This document shows positions 46,434 to 55,081 of a DNA stretch of 64,000 nucleotides, piece after piece. This DNA comes from Amphritea atlantica (GTDB lineage: Bacteria; Pseudomonadota; Gammaproteobacteria; Pseudomonadales; Balneatricaceae), in assembly GCF_900111095.1 (NCBI RefSeq), contig NZ_FOGB01000009.1, forward strand, positions 135,544 to 199,543, written 5' to 3'. The stretch's first letter is position 1, and every line of letters begins with the position of its first letter. Below the pieces are notes generated by a model. It was not told the origin of the DNA and searched no databases. It saw nothing but the letters and a program-made list of their open reading frames with translations. The position numbers and the translations under genes are program-made.

Positions 46434-46964
46434 TCAGTCACAAAGCTGCTTAAAACCACCGCGATAGAACACCAGCGGCTCACCCGTATCGACCCGGTCA
46501 AAATCCAGCACCCGGCCGACGATCAGCAGGTGATCACCGGCAACACGGGTAAACTCCACCTGACACTGCAGGGTTGCCAATGCATCATTCAGCAGCGGCA
46601 CCCCGGTAGGGCTCAGGCGATACTCTACGCCAGCAAACTTATCTTCAGAGCGGGTCGCCAGCTGCATTGCCAGCCCCTCCTGGCTCTGACTGAGAATATT
46701 CACATTGAAATATTTACCCTCATCAAACGCCGCCACGCTGGGTGAAGTCAGCACCAGACTCCACAGAATCAGTGCCGGATCTAACGACAGGGATGAAAAC
46801 GAGTTAGCGGTAATCCCCACCAACTGATCGTCCTCGCCAACGGCGGTAATCGCCGTGACACCCGTAGCGAACATGCCAAACGTATTGCGCAGCTCCCGGG
46901 TATCAATCAGTGGGACTTCAATGGCAGGTGCAGCATTTATGGATTGTGTATTCGACGCAGTCAT
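46434..46964 (-). CDS. iifD: NADH-dependent flavin reductase of a two-component monooxygenase (IifD-like)
   Basis: The 176-residue protein has the flavin-reductase-like split-barrel domain: RNTFGMFATGVTAITA, then GITANSFSSLSLDPALILWS, a flavin-binding hallmark. It would supply reduced flavin to the StyA-like oxygenase encoded just upstream; that stop and this ATG are separated by one base, and AAGGAGG precedes the start. I start at 46964 because the earlier open codons lie inside the oxygenase gene. In the Acinetobacter iif cluster the equivalent gene is iifD. Confidence 0.82.
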   Translation of the reverse strand: MTASNTQSINAAPAIEVPLIDTRELRNTFGMFATGVTAITAVGEDDQLVGITANSFSSLSLDPALILWSLVLTSPSVAAFDEGKYFNVNILSQSQEGLAMQLATRSEDKFAGVEYRLSPTGVPLLNDALATLQCQVEFTRVAGDHLLIVGRVLDFDRVDTGEPLVFYRGGFKQLCD

Positions 46965-46965
46965 C

Positions 46966-48207
46966 TCAGGCCTCCTTCTTGAAGAACTCAGCAACCACCT
47001 GATTACAGGCGTCTGCATTAGTCCACCAGGGCATCAGATTGACTGGATTGTTGAAACCGTTCGCAATGGTCTTAGCCAGATCAGGAGACTGTTGAGCCGC
47101 GCCCAGCAGATTGAGGGTATGCTCCTCAGGGGGCAGCAGGATACTGTTGGTCCAGCTAACCACCTGCTCGGCGTAAGCCCAGTATTTTTCAAAGGTATCC
47201 TTCATCCAGTTTTCGTCAAACGCCTGGTCTGCGCGGTCGATGATAGAATCCAGATAGATCTTGCTGCATTTAGCGCCGTTGTTTGATCCCTGCCCCGTAA
47301 TGGGATCGTTGACCACCAGCGCATCCGCCATACCCAGCACTTTACGCCCGGAAGGCAGCGTCAATACCGGCTTGCGCACTGTTGGCGGGAAGCGACCGGC
47401 CAGTACACCATTGTCATCGGTGAGCTGAATATTTTTGCAACGCTCCGCTTCCCATGGGCAGTAGGTATTGAGGATCTCCAGGCTGCGGGCCAGGTGTTGT
47501 TGCGGGGTTTCGACATCGCCCCAGCAATCCATCGGACCTCCCGGAATCCCCTCAAACACCATGATTTCGCAGGGACCGCTCAGGGTCAGAGCCGGAAAAC
47601 AGAAGTATTCACCGACACCGGGAATCAGATTAAACGCTACCCGGGAAAACGTTTTTTTAGGCTCCATGCCATGTACATAGGTGAGTGCCAGAGCCCGTTG
47701 TGGTTTATCAAACACAGAACGCTCAGCATCCCGTTCAAACTGACGGACGATCTCGCCTTTACCCGCCGCCAGCAACACCAGATCGTGTGAAGCGGCCAGC
47801 GCTTCCAATTCGTCAATGCCAGCATCCTGGAACACCAGTTCGCCACCCAGACGAACAAACTCATCCATCCATACCGGCATCTTCAGACGCTGATCCACCG
47901 ACTGCGCTTTGTGGTCAATAGGCGCCGCCCAGTCGATCAGCTTTTCACCCGGACGTTCGGGGTTGGGCACCGTCAGGCCGATACCCTCGACCGGCGGGCA
48001 ATCGTTTTCCCAGAAGTTAAGCCCCAGCTCTCTTTCGGTATTCAGTGCCATATCGAACATACACTGACTTGAGGTGACCCGGCCGGAACGAATATCGTCC
48101 TGGGTCCGGTTGGATAACATGGTGACCTGGTAACCCTTTTTCAGAAGGCCAATACCCGTCTGCAGACCGGACTGACCGGCACCGATAATTGCGATTTTGC
48201 GTGACAT
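46966..48207 (-). CDS. iifC: Styrene/indole monooxygenase-type flavoprotein (IifC-like)
   Basis: The 413-residue FAD protein starts MSRKIAIIGAGQSGLQTGIG with the dinucleotide fold, and has the StyA-family features SQCMFDMALNTERELGL and MADALVVNDPITGQGSNNG. StyA epoxidises styrene and IifC oxidises indole to the 2,3-dihydrodiol; both use reduced FAD from a partner reductase, encoded here one base downstream. The surrounding SDR, DLH-like protein and AraC regulator match the iif set rather than styrene clusters, which carry an epoxide isomerase. The longer open frame upstream of 48207 is not supported. Confidence 0.83.
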   Translation of the reverse strand: MSRKIAIIGAGQSGLQTGIGLLKKGYQVTMLSNRTQDDIRSGRVTSSQCMFDMALNTERELGLNFWENDCPPVEGIGLTVPNPERPGEKLIDWAAPIDHKAQSVDQRLKMPVWMDEFVRLGGELVFQDAGIDELEALAASHDLVLLAAGKGEIVRQFERDAERSVFDKPQRALALTYVHGMEPKKTFSRVAFNLIPGVGEYFCFPALTLSGPCEIMVFEGIPGGPMDCWGDVETPQQHLARSLEILNTYCPWEAERCKNIQLTDDNGVLAGRFPPTVRKPVLTLPSGRKVLGMADALVVNDPITGQGSNNGAKCSKIYLDSIIDRADQAFDENWMKDTFEKYWAYAEQVVSWTNSILLPPEEHTLNLLGAAQQSPDLAKTIANGFNNPVNLMPWWTNADACNQVVAEFFKKEA

Positions 48208-48241
48208 AACATTTACTCCAGATTTTATTTTTATGGCTGGC

Positions 48242-49030
48242 TTATTCAGCGAGTTTAGGGATTGCAGGGCTGCGCTGTTCCGGACCAATCGCGGCATAGC
48301 CACCATCAACCGCATAATCAGCGGCAGTTACAAAACTGGCCTGTGGAGAACAGAGAAACAGCACCACTTCGGCCACTTCACGGGGGTCACCCAGACGCCC
48401 CAGCATATGGAAATCAGAGGCAACCTGATCCGCCTTAGCCCGGTTGCCGCCACTGACTTCATTGATCACCCGGGACCAGGTCCAGCCCGGAGAAACCGAG
48501 TTCACCCGGATGCCATCGTCGGCAAAGTCCATCGCCATGCTGCGGGTCAGATGGCGGATCGCCGCTTTGCTGACGGGATAGAGCCAGCGACCAGTCTGGG
48601 CGATCTGTGACGAGATGCTGCTGAAATTAACGATGGCTCCGCCACCCCGTTTAACCATCAGCGGACGGGCGATATTAGCCGCCATCACGGCGCTGACCAC
48701 ATTGATATCCAGAGCGGTTAGCCAGTCTGCCCGGGAAGAGTCCTGCCCTTCATCCAGATAGCTGCAGGCCAGATTGATCAGATAATCAACACCACCAAAG
48801 CGGCTTTCAGCACTGTGTATTGCCGCGGTTAACTGAGCATCGTCGGTGATATCAGCTGCAACAAACTGTGCTTTGGCACCAAGACGATCGGCCAGTGCCA
48901 CACCCGCCTCGGTATCGATGTCGATCACGGTGACACTCGCACCCGCTTCGATAAACACCTCAGCAACGGCGGCTCCGATCAGGGTTGCGCCACCGGTTAC
49001 GATGACACTACGGTCGTTAAACTGGCTCAT
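48242..49030 (-). CDS. iifB: Short-chain dehydrogenase (IifB-like, indole-2,3-dihydrodiol dehydrogenase)
   Basis: The 262-residue SDR has the cofactor motif VTGGATLIGAAVAEVF (about residues 11-26), NLACS in place of NNAG, catalytic Ser in VNFSSISSQ, and the YPVSKAAIRH Tyr-Lys pair. Its ATG overlaps the stop of the DLH-like gene by four bases (ATGA). In the iif pathway the dehydrogenase converts the dihydrodiol to 3-hydroxyindolin-2-one; I infer that role from order and partners. The sequence alone only supports an NAD(P)-dependent alcohol dehydrogenase. Confidence 0.8.
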   Translation of the reverse strand: MSQFNDRSVIVTGGATLIGAAVAEVFIEAGASVTVIDIDTEAGVALADRLGAKAQFVAADITDDAQLTAAIHSAESRFGGVDYLINLACSYLDEGQDSSRADWLTALDINVVSAVMAANIARPLMVKRGGGAIVNFSSISSQIAQTGRWLYPVSKAAIRHLTRSMAMDFADDGIRVNSVSPGWTWSRVINEVSGGNRAKADQVASDFHMLGRLGDPREVAEVVLFLCSPQASFVTAADYAVDGGYAAIGPEQRSPAIPKLAE

Positions 49031-50277
49031 TTTGCACCTCCCTGATCCAGCCCCTCACTATCGGGCCAGTTCGGCATCAGCGTATTGGAAGGCAGTGTTT
49101 CATCCAGCAGCTTGGCCGCCGACTCCCGTCCGGCAACTGGCAGGCCTTGAGGATCAAGCTTGCCAATCTGAACCAGTACAGAGGCCTGGTCCCAGTAGAT
49201 ATGCTCGTGATACAGCTTATCGCCACGGAACTTGACCACCGCCACCAGCGGTACTTCAACGTATTTTCCGGTCGGTTCAATGCCTGGCAGCATCCAGTCG
49301 ATGACCCGGTCATGGGTAAAGGTGAAGAGCAGTTCATCAACAATCTGAGTTGCGCCGATGGTGCGGGAGATAGGGATAAGCGCCGTATCCGCAGGGTTCA
49401 CATCAACAAAATGATTTTTGTAGAAGCGATAGAGATTTTTATAACCCACTCCACCGGTCATATTAGGGATATGGTTGACGTAGGGTTCAGCCACCATGGT
49501 TGCCATGGTGTCATCCACATTGCGGGTATCAAACTCATACTCACAATGCTTATCCCAAAGGTAGGAAAGATCGTAATGCGGGCCAATCGCCTGACGGAAT
49601 GCGGTGACCGAACGCTGATGCGCCATCAGAGCGGAAGGTTTGTCATAATGCTCTGAACCCGCCCGGGCAAACGCGTGATCAACGCCGGGATAGGTATACA
49701 GTTCCACCTGCTCCTGATCACCCAGAGCCGCATAGATAGCGTTGCGCGAGGCTTCCGGACAGTACTCATCATTACCGGCAAAGTGCAGCACCAGGCGGCC
49801 ACTGATATTCGCCGCCTCATGCAGATGGTTTTCAATGCCCATACCGTAATAACCGACGGCCGCATCGACATCACAACGACAGGCGGTCAGATAGGACAAA
49901 CGGGCACCCAGACAGAACCCCAGTGCACCAACGCTGCCGCTGCACTCAGACCGTCCTTTGAGAACACTGATCGCTGCGTCGATATCCTCCACGCCCAGAT
50001 CCTGATCGAAGCCCTGATAAAAACCGAACGCCTTCTCCCACTCTGCCGGGCTGTATTCCAGCTCAACGCCGGGTTCCTGACGCCAGAACAGATCAGGCGC
50101 CAGTACTACATACCCCTCCTCTGCATAATAATCGGCGACCTTACGCATGGTATCGTTGATACCAAATATCTCCTGCAGCAGGACAATACCGGGCCCCTCG
50201 CCCGCAGCGGGTACCGCCAGATAACCTTTGAAACTGCCACTGCCGTCTTTTGCCTGGATATCTATCATTGTGCCCAT
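49027..50277 (-). CDS. iifA: Dienelactone hydrolase domain fused to a SnoaL/NTF2-like domain (IifA-like)
   Basis: The 416-residue protein has an alpha/beta-hydrolase N-terminal part (about 1-230) with the dienelactone hydrolase residues at nearly canonical positions: Glu36 (LLQEIFG), Cys122 (GFCLGARL), Asp170 (GNDEYC) and His201 (VDHAFAR). A second domain (about 265-400) resembles SnoaL/NTF2 folds. In the Acinetobacter iif cluster the corresponding protein (as I recall) is a cofactor-independent oxygenase forming anthranilate from 3-hydroxyindolin-2-one. ATG 50277 has AGGAGG upstream. It is the first gene of the minus-strand operon, divergent from the AraC regulator. Confidence 0.78.
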   Translation of the reverse strand: MGTMIDIQAKDGSGSFKGYLAVPAAGEGPGIVLLQEIFGINDTMRKVADYYAEEGYVVLAPDLFWRQEPGVELEYSPAEWEKAFGFYQGFDQDLGVEDIDAAISVLKGRSECSGSVGALGFCLGARLSYLTACRCDVDAAVGYYGMGIENHLHEAANISGRLVLHFAGNDEYCPEASRNAIYAALGDQEQVELYTYPGVDHAFARAGSEHYDKPSALMAHQRSVTAFRQAIGPHYDLSYLWDKHCEYEFDTRNVDDTMATMVAEPYVNHIPNMTGGVGYKNLYRFYKNHFVDVNPADTALIPISRTIGATQIVDELLFTFTHDRVIDWMLPGIEPTGKYVEVPLVAVVKFRGDKLYHEHIYWDQASVLVQIGKLDPQGLPVAGRESAAKLLDETLPSNTLMPNWPDSEGLDQGGAK

Positions 50278-50355
50278 AGCACGCCTCCTGAATGTTGTTT
50301 TTCTTGGATCGTTATTCATCCTCGAATATCAGGCAGGCAAATACGCTCCGAAAAA

Positions 50356-50471
50356 TGCGGCGACTATCCACAAGGTGCAAAAAAATGATTTAGCTCAATG
50401 ATTCATGAAAACGGCCTAAGGCCCGTAATCGCTGGCCATCCGGTCTGTGCAGCGACTATCCAGTTAGCGCA
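50356..50471. promoter_or_regulatory. Two direct operator-like repeats in the divergent iif control region
   Basis: Two 24-base boxes, 50356-50379 and 50448-50471, share the exact core GCGACTATCCA (at 50360 and 50452), begin TGC and end GCA, and agree at 18 of 24 positions. They lie 92 bases apart, near nine helical turns, between the divergent iifA-like gene and the AraC-type regulator gene. This is the expected form of AraC-family binding sites and could support looping. Confidence 0.65.
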
Positions 50472-50595
50472 GATTATTGATGAGTGTGTGAAATTTGGAC
50501 AAAACCCCGGGGAAACCCCACTATATTTATATTCATCAATATGCAATATATAAGAGACCATCTATTGACTTAGATTAATAAAAATAGGGTAGTAA

Positions 50596-51600
50596 ATGAT
50601 GTCTTCCGACTTAACGTTGTCTCCCTGGCTGAGAGATGCACTTAAAGGTGACCCCGAGCGATTAGTCTTCAGTTCGGGTACGCTGGAACAGGTCAGGGAA
50701 GAGGTCTCAGCGATGTATAAACCGCATCTGCTGGACATCCATGGACGGGGATCCAAACTTGATGCCCGATTACACTCCGTCGCACTGGGAAATGTCCGCT
50801 TCAACCGGCTTAAATATGGTGCCGAAGTGGTTATCGACCCAGGCAATCTGGAACAGTTTTATCTGATTCAGATGCCGGTCAGTGGTCAGGCAGACATCTA
50901 CAGCGGTAGCAATGTCGTTTCTACCGATAAAGACACCGCCTCCATTCTTAACCCGTCAGATCCACTGACAATGATCTGGAGCGAGGATTGCGACCAGCTG
51001 ATGTTCAGGATTGACAGGCACTCTGTGGAACTGGCCTGCAGTCAGATTCTGGGACGATCAGTACGAGGGCCCCTCCGATTTAAGCCCGATATGAACTGGC
51101 ACCGAAACCCGGTCTGGCGCAACATGATGATGTATCTGGCACATCTGCTACAGGATCAGCCCTCGATTACAACTCAACCCACCATCGCCCTGCAGCTTGA
51201 ACAACTGATCATCAACACCCTCATCTCTATCCAACCCCACAACTACACCGACGCCATGAACACACCCGACCGGAGCCTGGCTCCACGACATGTTAAAAAG
51301 GTTGAGGAGTATATCGAGAGTCACGCTGATGAAGCACTAACGCCGGGAATACTGGCCGATATGGCGGGCGTCAGTGTACGCACACTGTATGCGGGTTTTA
51401 AAGATTTTCGTCAAACCAGTCCAATGGAATACCTGCGCACTGTCCGCTTGCAGAGAGCACGGGAAGAGTTACTGAAACAGGATCCTGAGTCATCGGTAAC
51501 GGAGATCGCCATCCGCTGGGGATTCACCCATATGGGACGCTTTAGTCAGGACTATTCGCGTATGTTTGGCGAACGCCCCAGTGAAACCAAACGCAGATAA
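50596..51600 (+). CDS. iifR: AraC-family regulator of the indole/aromatic operon
   Basis: The 334-residue protein has an N-terminal cupin-like ligand-binding domain (about 20-190; QFYLIQMPVSGQADIYSG) of the AraC_binding_2 type used by aromatic-pathway activators, and a C-terminal double helix-turn-helix (about 235-333; LADMAGVSVRTLYAGFKDF and IAIRWGFTHMGRFSQDYSRMFG). It lies divergently from the first catabolic gene with two direct operator-like repeats between them. The effector is inferred to be indole or a pathway intermediate. Two adjoining ATG codons (50596, 50599) are possible starts. Confidence 0.82.
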   Translation: MMSSDLTLSPWLRDALKGDPERLVFSSGTLEQVREEVSAMYKPHLLDIHGRGSKLDARLHSVALGNVRFNRLKYGAEVVIDPGNLEQFYLIQMPVSGQADIYSGSNVVSTDKDTASILNPSDPLTMIWSEDCDQLMFRIDRHSVELACSQILGRSVRGPLRFKPDMNWHRNPVWRNMMMYLAHLLQDQPSITTQPTIALQLEQLIINTLISIQPHNYTDAMNTPDRSLAPRHVKKVEEYIESHADEALTPGILADMAGVSVRTLYAGFKDFRQTSPMEYLRTVRLQRAREELLKQDPESSVTEIAIRWGFTHMGRFSQDYSRMFGERPSETKRR

Positions 51601-51612
51601 TCGGCCAGCCGC

Positions 51613-51981
51613 TTAATCGCAGTATTTCTCCAGTGTCAGTGACACGGAATCCGCAAACCGCAGGGCATGGGGTTTATCAATAGTGACGCTGGCAAAGGTG
51701 ACCCAGGGGTGGCCAGTGGCGATCTCCAACACATCTCCCACCAGCTTTTCCAGCAGCAGAAAGTGCCCCTCCTCTACATGTTGAATAATATCCTTACAGA
51801 CCACTTTATAGTTCAGGGCTTTTTCTACATCATCAGTGATCGCCGCTTTTTCGGCCGGATAATGGATCTCAATATTGATCACTACATCCTGCAGTTTCTC
51901 ACGCTCTTCCGGGTTAAAACCGATGTAGGTTCGCAAACGCAGGTTTTTAATTCGGATTATGGCATTACTGACTGATGGCAT
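51613..51981 (-). CDS. folX: Dihydroneopterin triphosphate 2'-epimerase
   Basis: The 122-residue protein matches E. coli FolX along its whole length ([63 protein letters not shown]). FolX epimerises dihydroneopterin triphosphate to the monapterin form and is related to FolB. The 3' end faces the end of the AraC gene, 12 bases away. Its physiological role is linked to monapterin in pseudomonads. Confidence 0.94.
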   Translation of the reverse strand: MPSVSNAIIRIKNLRLRTYIGFNPEEREKLQDVVINIEIHYPAEKAAITDDVEKALNYKVVCKDIIQHVEEGHFLLLEKLVGDVLEIATGHPWVTFASVTIDKPHALRFADSVSLTLEKYCD

Positions 51982-52242
51982 TGCTGAGTCCTTGTCGATT
52001 TTTTCTTATCTCTATTGTCTGGCAGTCTAACAGAACGGCATGAAGTCTCCAGACGTGTTGCTTCACTTACCGGTTGCAAAGGTTGAATACGTTCAATCCC
52101 CCTGGCTAGTTCATCTCGATTATAATAAATACCAACTATGCACAACGATTGAAGCGGTGCCTGGCTATATTGTCTAAGCCGTCACAGGTATGATGACGCA
52201 CTCTGAAACCTTAAACTTTTCGACCGACTAGCGGACATTATT

Positions 52243-52782
52243 ATGAACGATAAGATCAACTACAAAAATAATCCGTTACACGGCCTGGGTTTAAAAGAAC
52301 TGATCACCCAGATAGTTGATCACTACGGTTTTGAGATTCTCTATGCCTATCTGAATATCAACTGTTTCAAAACCAACCCGAGTATTGAGTCGAGTGTTAA
52401 ATTTCTCAAGAAGACCGACTGGGCGCGGGAGAAGGTCGAACTGTTCTACCTGTACAAGTTTAAAAATCTGCCAAGAGTGTCATCTGAACAGTTTGCTCTG
52501 TCACCCAGAGACCGGATTATTCCTGAAGGACAGACACCCCGGGAACCGGCAGAACTGAGTCTGGAAGATGCTGAGCGGATGCGGGAAAAGCAGGCGAAAA
52601 AAGCCGCCGAGCATGGCAAAACCAAGAGCTATAAAGCAAACAGAAAGCCCGGCGGCTATTCCAGCAAACAGGAAAACGCCCGGGATAAGCAGGAGCGCTG
52701 GAAACCCGAAAGAAAATCATCTGATGCTCCGAACCACTCATCTGACTACGATGATGATCCATGGGCAAAGTGGCGGAAATAA
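52243..52782 (+). CDS. VF530-family putative DNA-binding protein with a charged tail
   Basis: Residues about 6-75 form the VF530 (DUF2132) domain: [20 protein letters not shown], then [20 protein letters not shown] and a WARxKVExLYL-like end. The remaining 100 residues form a low-complexity tail rich in Lys, Arg, Glu, Asp and Ser, ending [12 protein letters not shown]530 folds as a small helical domain and is suggested to bind DNA; no function is established. The tail is longer than in the short family members and may bind nucleic acid. Confidence 0.83.
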   Translation: MNDKINYKNNPLHGLGLKELITQIVDHYGFEILYAYLNINCFKTNPSIESSVKFLKKTDWAREKVELFYLYKFKNLPRVSSEQFALSPRDRIIPEGQTPREPAELSLEDAERMREKQAKKAAEHGKTKSYKANRKPGGYSSKQENARDKQERWKPERKSSDAPNHSSDYDDDPWAKWRK

Positions 52783-52800
52783 TGACCTGTCTATAACAAC

Positions 52801-52826
52801 AAAAACCGCCTACAAAGGCGGTTTTT
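52801..52826. terminator. Bidirectional terminator between the VF530 gene and ridA
   Basis: AAAAACCGCC and GGCGGTTTTT pair perfectly over TACAAA. The two genes converge on it. Confidence 0.88.
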
Positions 52827-52861
52827 ATCAGCTAAACGGACTTAGCCAGACATTATTTGAC

Positions 52862-53242
52862 TCATGCGCCAGGAACCGCAGCGTATGCAACAATTTCACA
52901 AAGCATCTCTTCCCGGGCTAACCCTGCGACAACCATTGCAGCACGATTCGGATAGGGGGCGTTAAAGTACTCCGCATAAACCTGATTAAACACCGGTAGA
53001 TACTCGCGATCGGTAACATAGATCAGTACCTGAGTGACATCATCCATAGTCAGCTCTGCCGCACCAAGGGTGTGTTTAAAGTTTTCCATGGTCTGGCGCG
53101 CCTGAGCTTCAATTCCGCCCTCTACAACCTGACCTTCAGCATTGATCGGGATCTGTGCCGTTGATAACTGGCCATTGGCAATAACCGCCCACTCAAGCGG
53201 GGCTTTGGAGGCAAACAGGTCAGTTTTTACAGCTTGTTTCAT
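52862..53242 (-). CDS. RidA family (YjgF/YER057c) protein
   Basis: The 126-residue protein has the RidA fold signature ending NRAAMVVAGLAREEMLCEIVAYA, which includes the Arg used by enamine/imine deaminases. RidA members hydrolyse reactive 2-aminoacrylate-type imines. It is close to the BCCT, dipeptidase and dehydrogenase genes on the same strand and could act in that pathway, though a palindromic 122-base element lies between it and the BCCT gene. It has a diverged middle and need not be canonical RidA. Confidence 0.85.
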   Translation of the reverse strand: MKQAVKTDLFASKAPLEWAVIANGQLSTAQIPINAEGQVVEGGIEAQARQTMENFKHTLGAAELTMDDVTQVLIYVTDREYLPVFNQVYAEYFNAPYPNRAAMVVAGLAREEMLCEIVAYAAVPGA

Positions 53243-53274
53243 AGCAATTCACTTATATAAAAAATAGCAATTTG

Positions 53275-53396
53275 AAGTCCGAACACTGTACTTATCTGAG
53301 CGTTGCCCGTGCAGCTTGTCCGATAAGAACAAGAATAAAGTCAGGCACTGTGTCTGTCCGCTTTCTCGGAACTCGGACAAACACAGTGTTCGGACT
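53275..53396. repeat. 122-base element with perfect 14-bp inverted ends
   Basis: AGTCCGAACACTGT (53275-53288) and its exact inverse (53383-53396) flank a region with further paired segments (CTTATC at 53291 with GATAAG at 53322). There is no coding frame. It lies between the BCCT gene and ridA. Confidence 0.6.
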
Positions 53397-53411
53397 AGGA
53401 TTTCGTATTAA

Positions 53412-54992
53412 TTAAAGCCCCTGCTCGTCCGCCATTTTGCGGGCTATCTGAGGGGCGGTCCAAAGCGAAGGCAGCAACACCAGCGAGACGGGCACCGCAG
53501 TCACCACAATAAATGACTGCAGCGCAGAGATACCGCCAGAACCTATGGAGATCAGCAGAGCTGCAACAACCCCCATCATGATACCCCAGAAAACTCTGAC
53601 CGAACTTTGTGGATGATCGGTACCGGTCATCACCATAGAAACGGCATAGGTCATTGAGTCACCGGTAGTCGCCACAAAGATCGTTGTCAGAATCAAAAAC
53701 AGCACGGAGATCATAAAGCCCATCGGCAACTGCTCAGTAATCGCCAGTAACGCAGCAGGAAGATTGAATCCGGTAAAGGGCTCAGAGATCACTCCGGGAT
53801 TCGCCAACTCATAAGCCAGCCCACTGCCGCCAACAATCGTAAACCAGAAACAGGTGATTACCGGAGCCACGACAGAGATCAGCAGGATCATCTCGCGGAT
53901 GGTACGACCTTTGGAGATACGTGCAACAAACATCGCCATCAAAGGCCCATAGCCCAGAAACCAGCCCCAGAAGAACACAGTCCACCAGTCCAGCCAGCCG
54001 GTATCAGCCCGGAACGTTGCCATCGGAATAAACTGATCCAGATAGACCCCAAAGGATTGCAGGAAACCATCAATAATAAATGCTGTCGGGCCAAAGACCA
54101 GGATAAACGCCATCAAAATAACCGCCAGAATAACGTTAGCCCGGCTAAGAATCTGAATACCTTTGGTGACGCCACTCACCGCAGAAAGGGTATAGATACC
54201 GATCAGACCTGCGAGGATCATCAACTGAGTTGAATAGGTATTGGGAATGCCAAACAGTTTCTCCAGACCAAAGCTGACCTGTAACCCAAGAAAACCGATT
54301 GGACCAACAGTGCCTGCAACCACTGCCAGCACGCAGCTGGAGTCGACAATAGCGCCCAGAGGACCGCTCATCACTTTGTCACCAAAAACCGGGTACAGCA
54401 GCGTGCGGGGTTTAAGAGGCAACCCTTTTTCATAATGCAGGTACATAAACACAATACCGGTCAGGCTTCCCAGTATTGCCCAGGCCAGAAATCCCCAGTG
54501 CATAAAACTCTGCGCCAGGGCGTTATAAGCAGCCTGAGCAGTACCCGCTTCAGTAGCCGCAAAAAGCGGCGGCGCCGAGGTAAAATGCGCCATCGGCTCA
54601 GCAGCAGCCCAGAATACTCCGCCACCCGCCAGCAAAGTACACATAATCACAGAAACCCACTGAAACAGCGGCATCTCGGGGACTTTCACGCCGCCCAACA
54701 CCACTGATCCGGTGCGTCCCAGCGTCAGAAACAGGCCGATCACAAAGGTTAGTAGCAGCAAAATCTGCCAGTAAGCACCGAAATATTTAGTGGAGGTAGC
54801 AAAGGCGGCGTTAACCCAGCCAGACATCATCTCAATATCATAAAGAGCCAGTACGGCAAACAGTACCAGCACACCACCACTGATCAGAAATACTGGAAGA
54901 TCAACACCTGCCAGTAATTTTTTTCCGGCCATCTCAGCCTCGTTATTGCATATCTGTTGCCCGGCAACAGCCGTTTGCGTTGTATGATTCAT
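53412..54992 (-). CDS. BCCT family betaine/carnitine/choline-type transporter
   Basis: The 526-residue inner-membrane protein has 12 predicted helices in the LeuT-fold order of BCCT carriers. Motifs: LLAGGGVFWAAAEPMAHF and WTVFFWGWFLGYGPLMAMF, with FVARISKGRTIREM after it. In BetP-type carriers this last helix reads WAWW; the second Trp is Phe here, which may alter the substrate. CAGGAG precedes ATG 54992; the frame extends upstream by 7 codons. The neighbouring dipeptidase and aldehyde dehydrogenase suggest import of a catabolic substrate rather than osmoprotection. The C-terminal cytosolic tail is short, unlike that of the osmosensing BetP. Confidence 0.88.
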   Translation of the reverse strand: MNHTTQTAVAGQQICNNEAEMAGKKLLAGVDLPVFLISGGVLVLFAVLALYDIEMMSGWVNAAFATSTKYFGAYWQILLLLTFVIGLFLTLGRTGSVVLGGVKVPEMPLFQWVSVIMCTLLAGGGVFWAAAEPMAHFTSAPPLFAATEAGTAQAAYNALAQSFMHWGFLAWAILGSLTGIVFMYLHYEKGLPLKPRTLLYPVFGDKVMSGPLGAIVDSSCVLAVVAGTVGPIGFLGLQVSFGLEKLFGIPNTYSTQLMILAGLIGIYTLSAVSGVTKGIQILSRANVILAVILMAFILVFGPTAFIIDGFLQSFGVYLDQFIPMATFRADTGWLDWWTVFFWGWFLGYGPLMAMFVARISKGRTIREMILLISVVAPVITCFWFTIVGGSGLAYELANPGVISEPFTGFNLPAALLAITEQLPMGFMISVLFLILTTIFVATTGDSMTYAVSMVMTGTDHPQSSVRVFWGIMMGVVAALLISIGSGGISALQSFIVVTAVPVSLVLLPSLWTAPQIARKMADEQGL

Positions 54993-55081
54993 TGTAGTCT
55001 CCTGACGGATCATTATATTTATTCGTTATCAGGTAAACCTATGGCTCAGGCAGAACTCTCAAGGTCTGAGCCATAGACACT

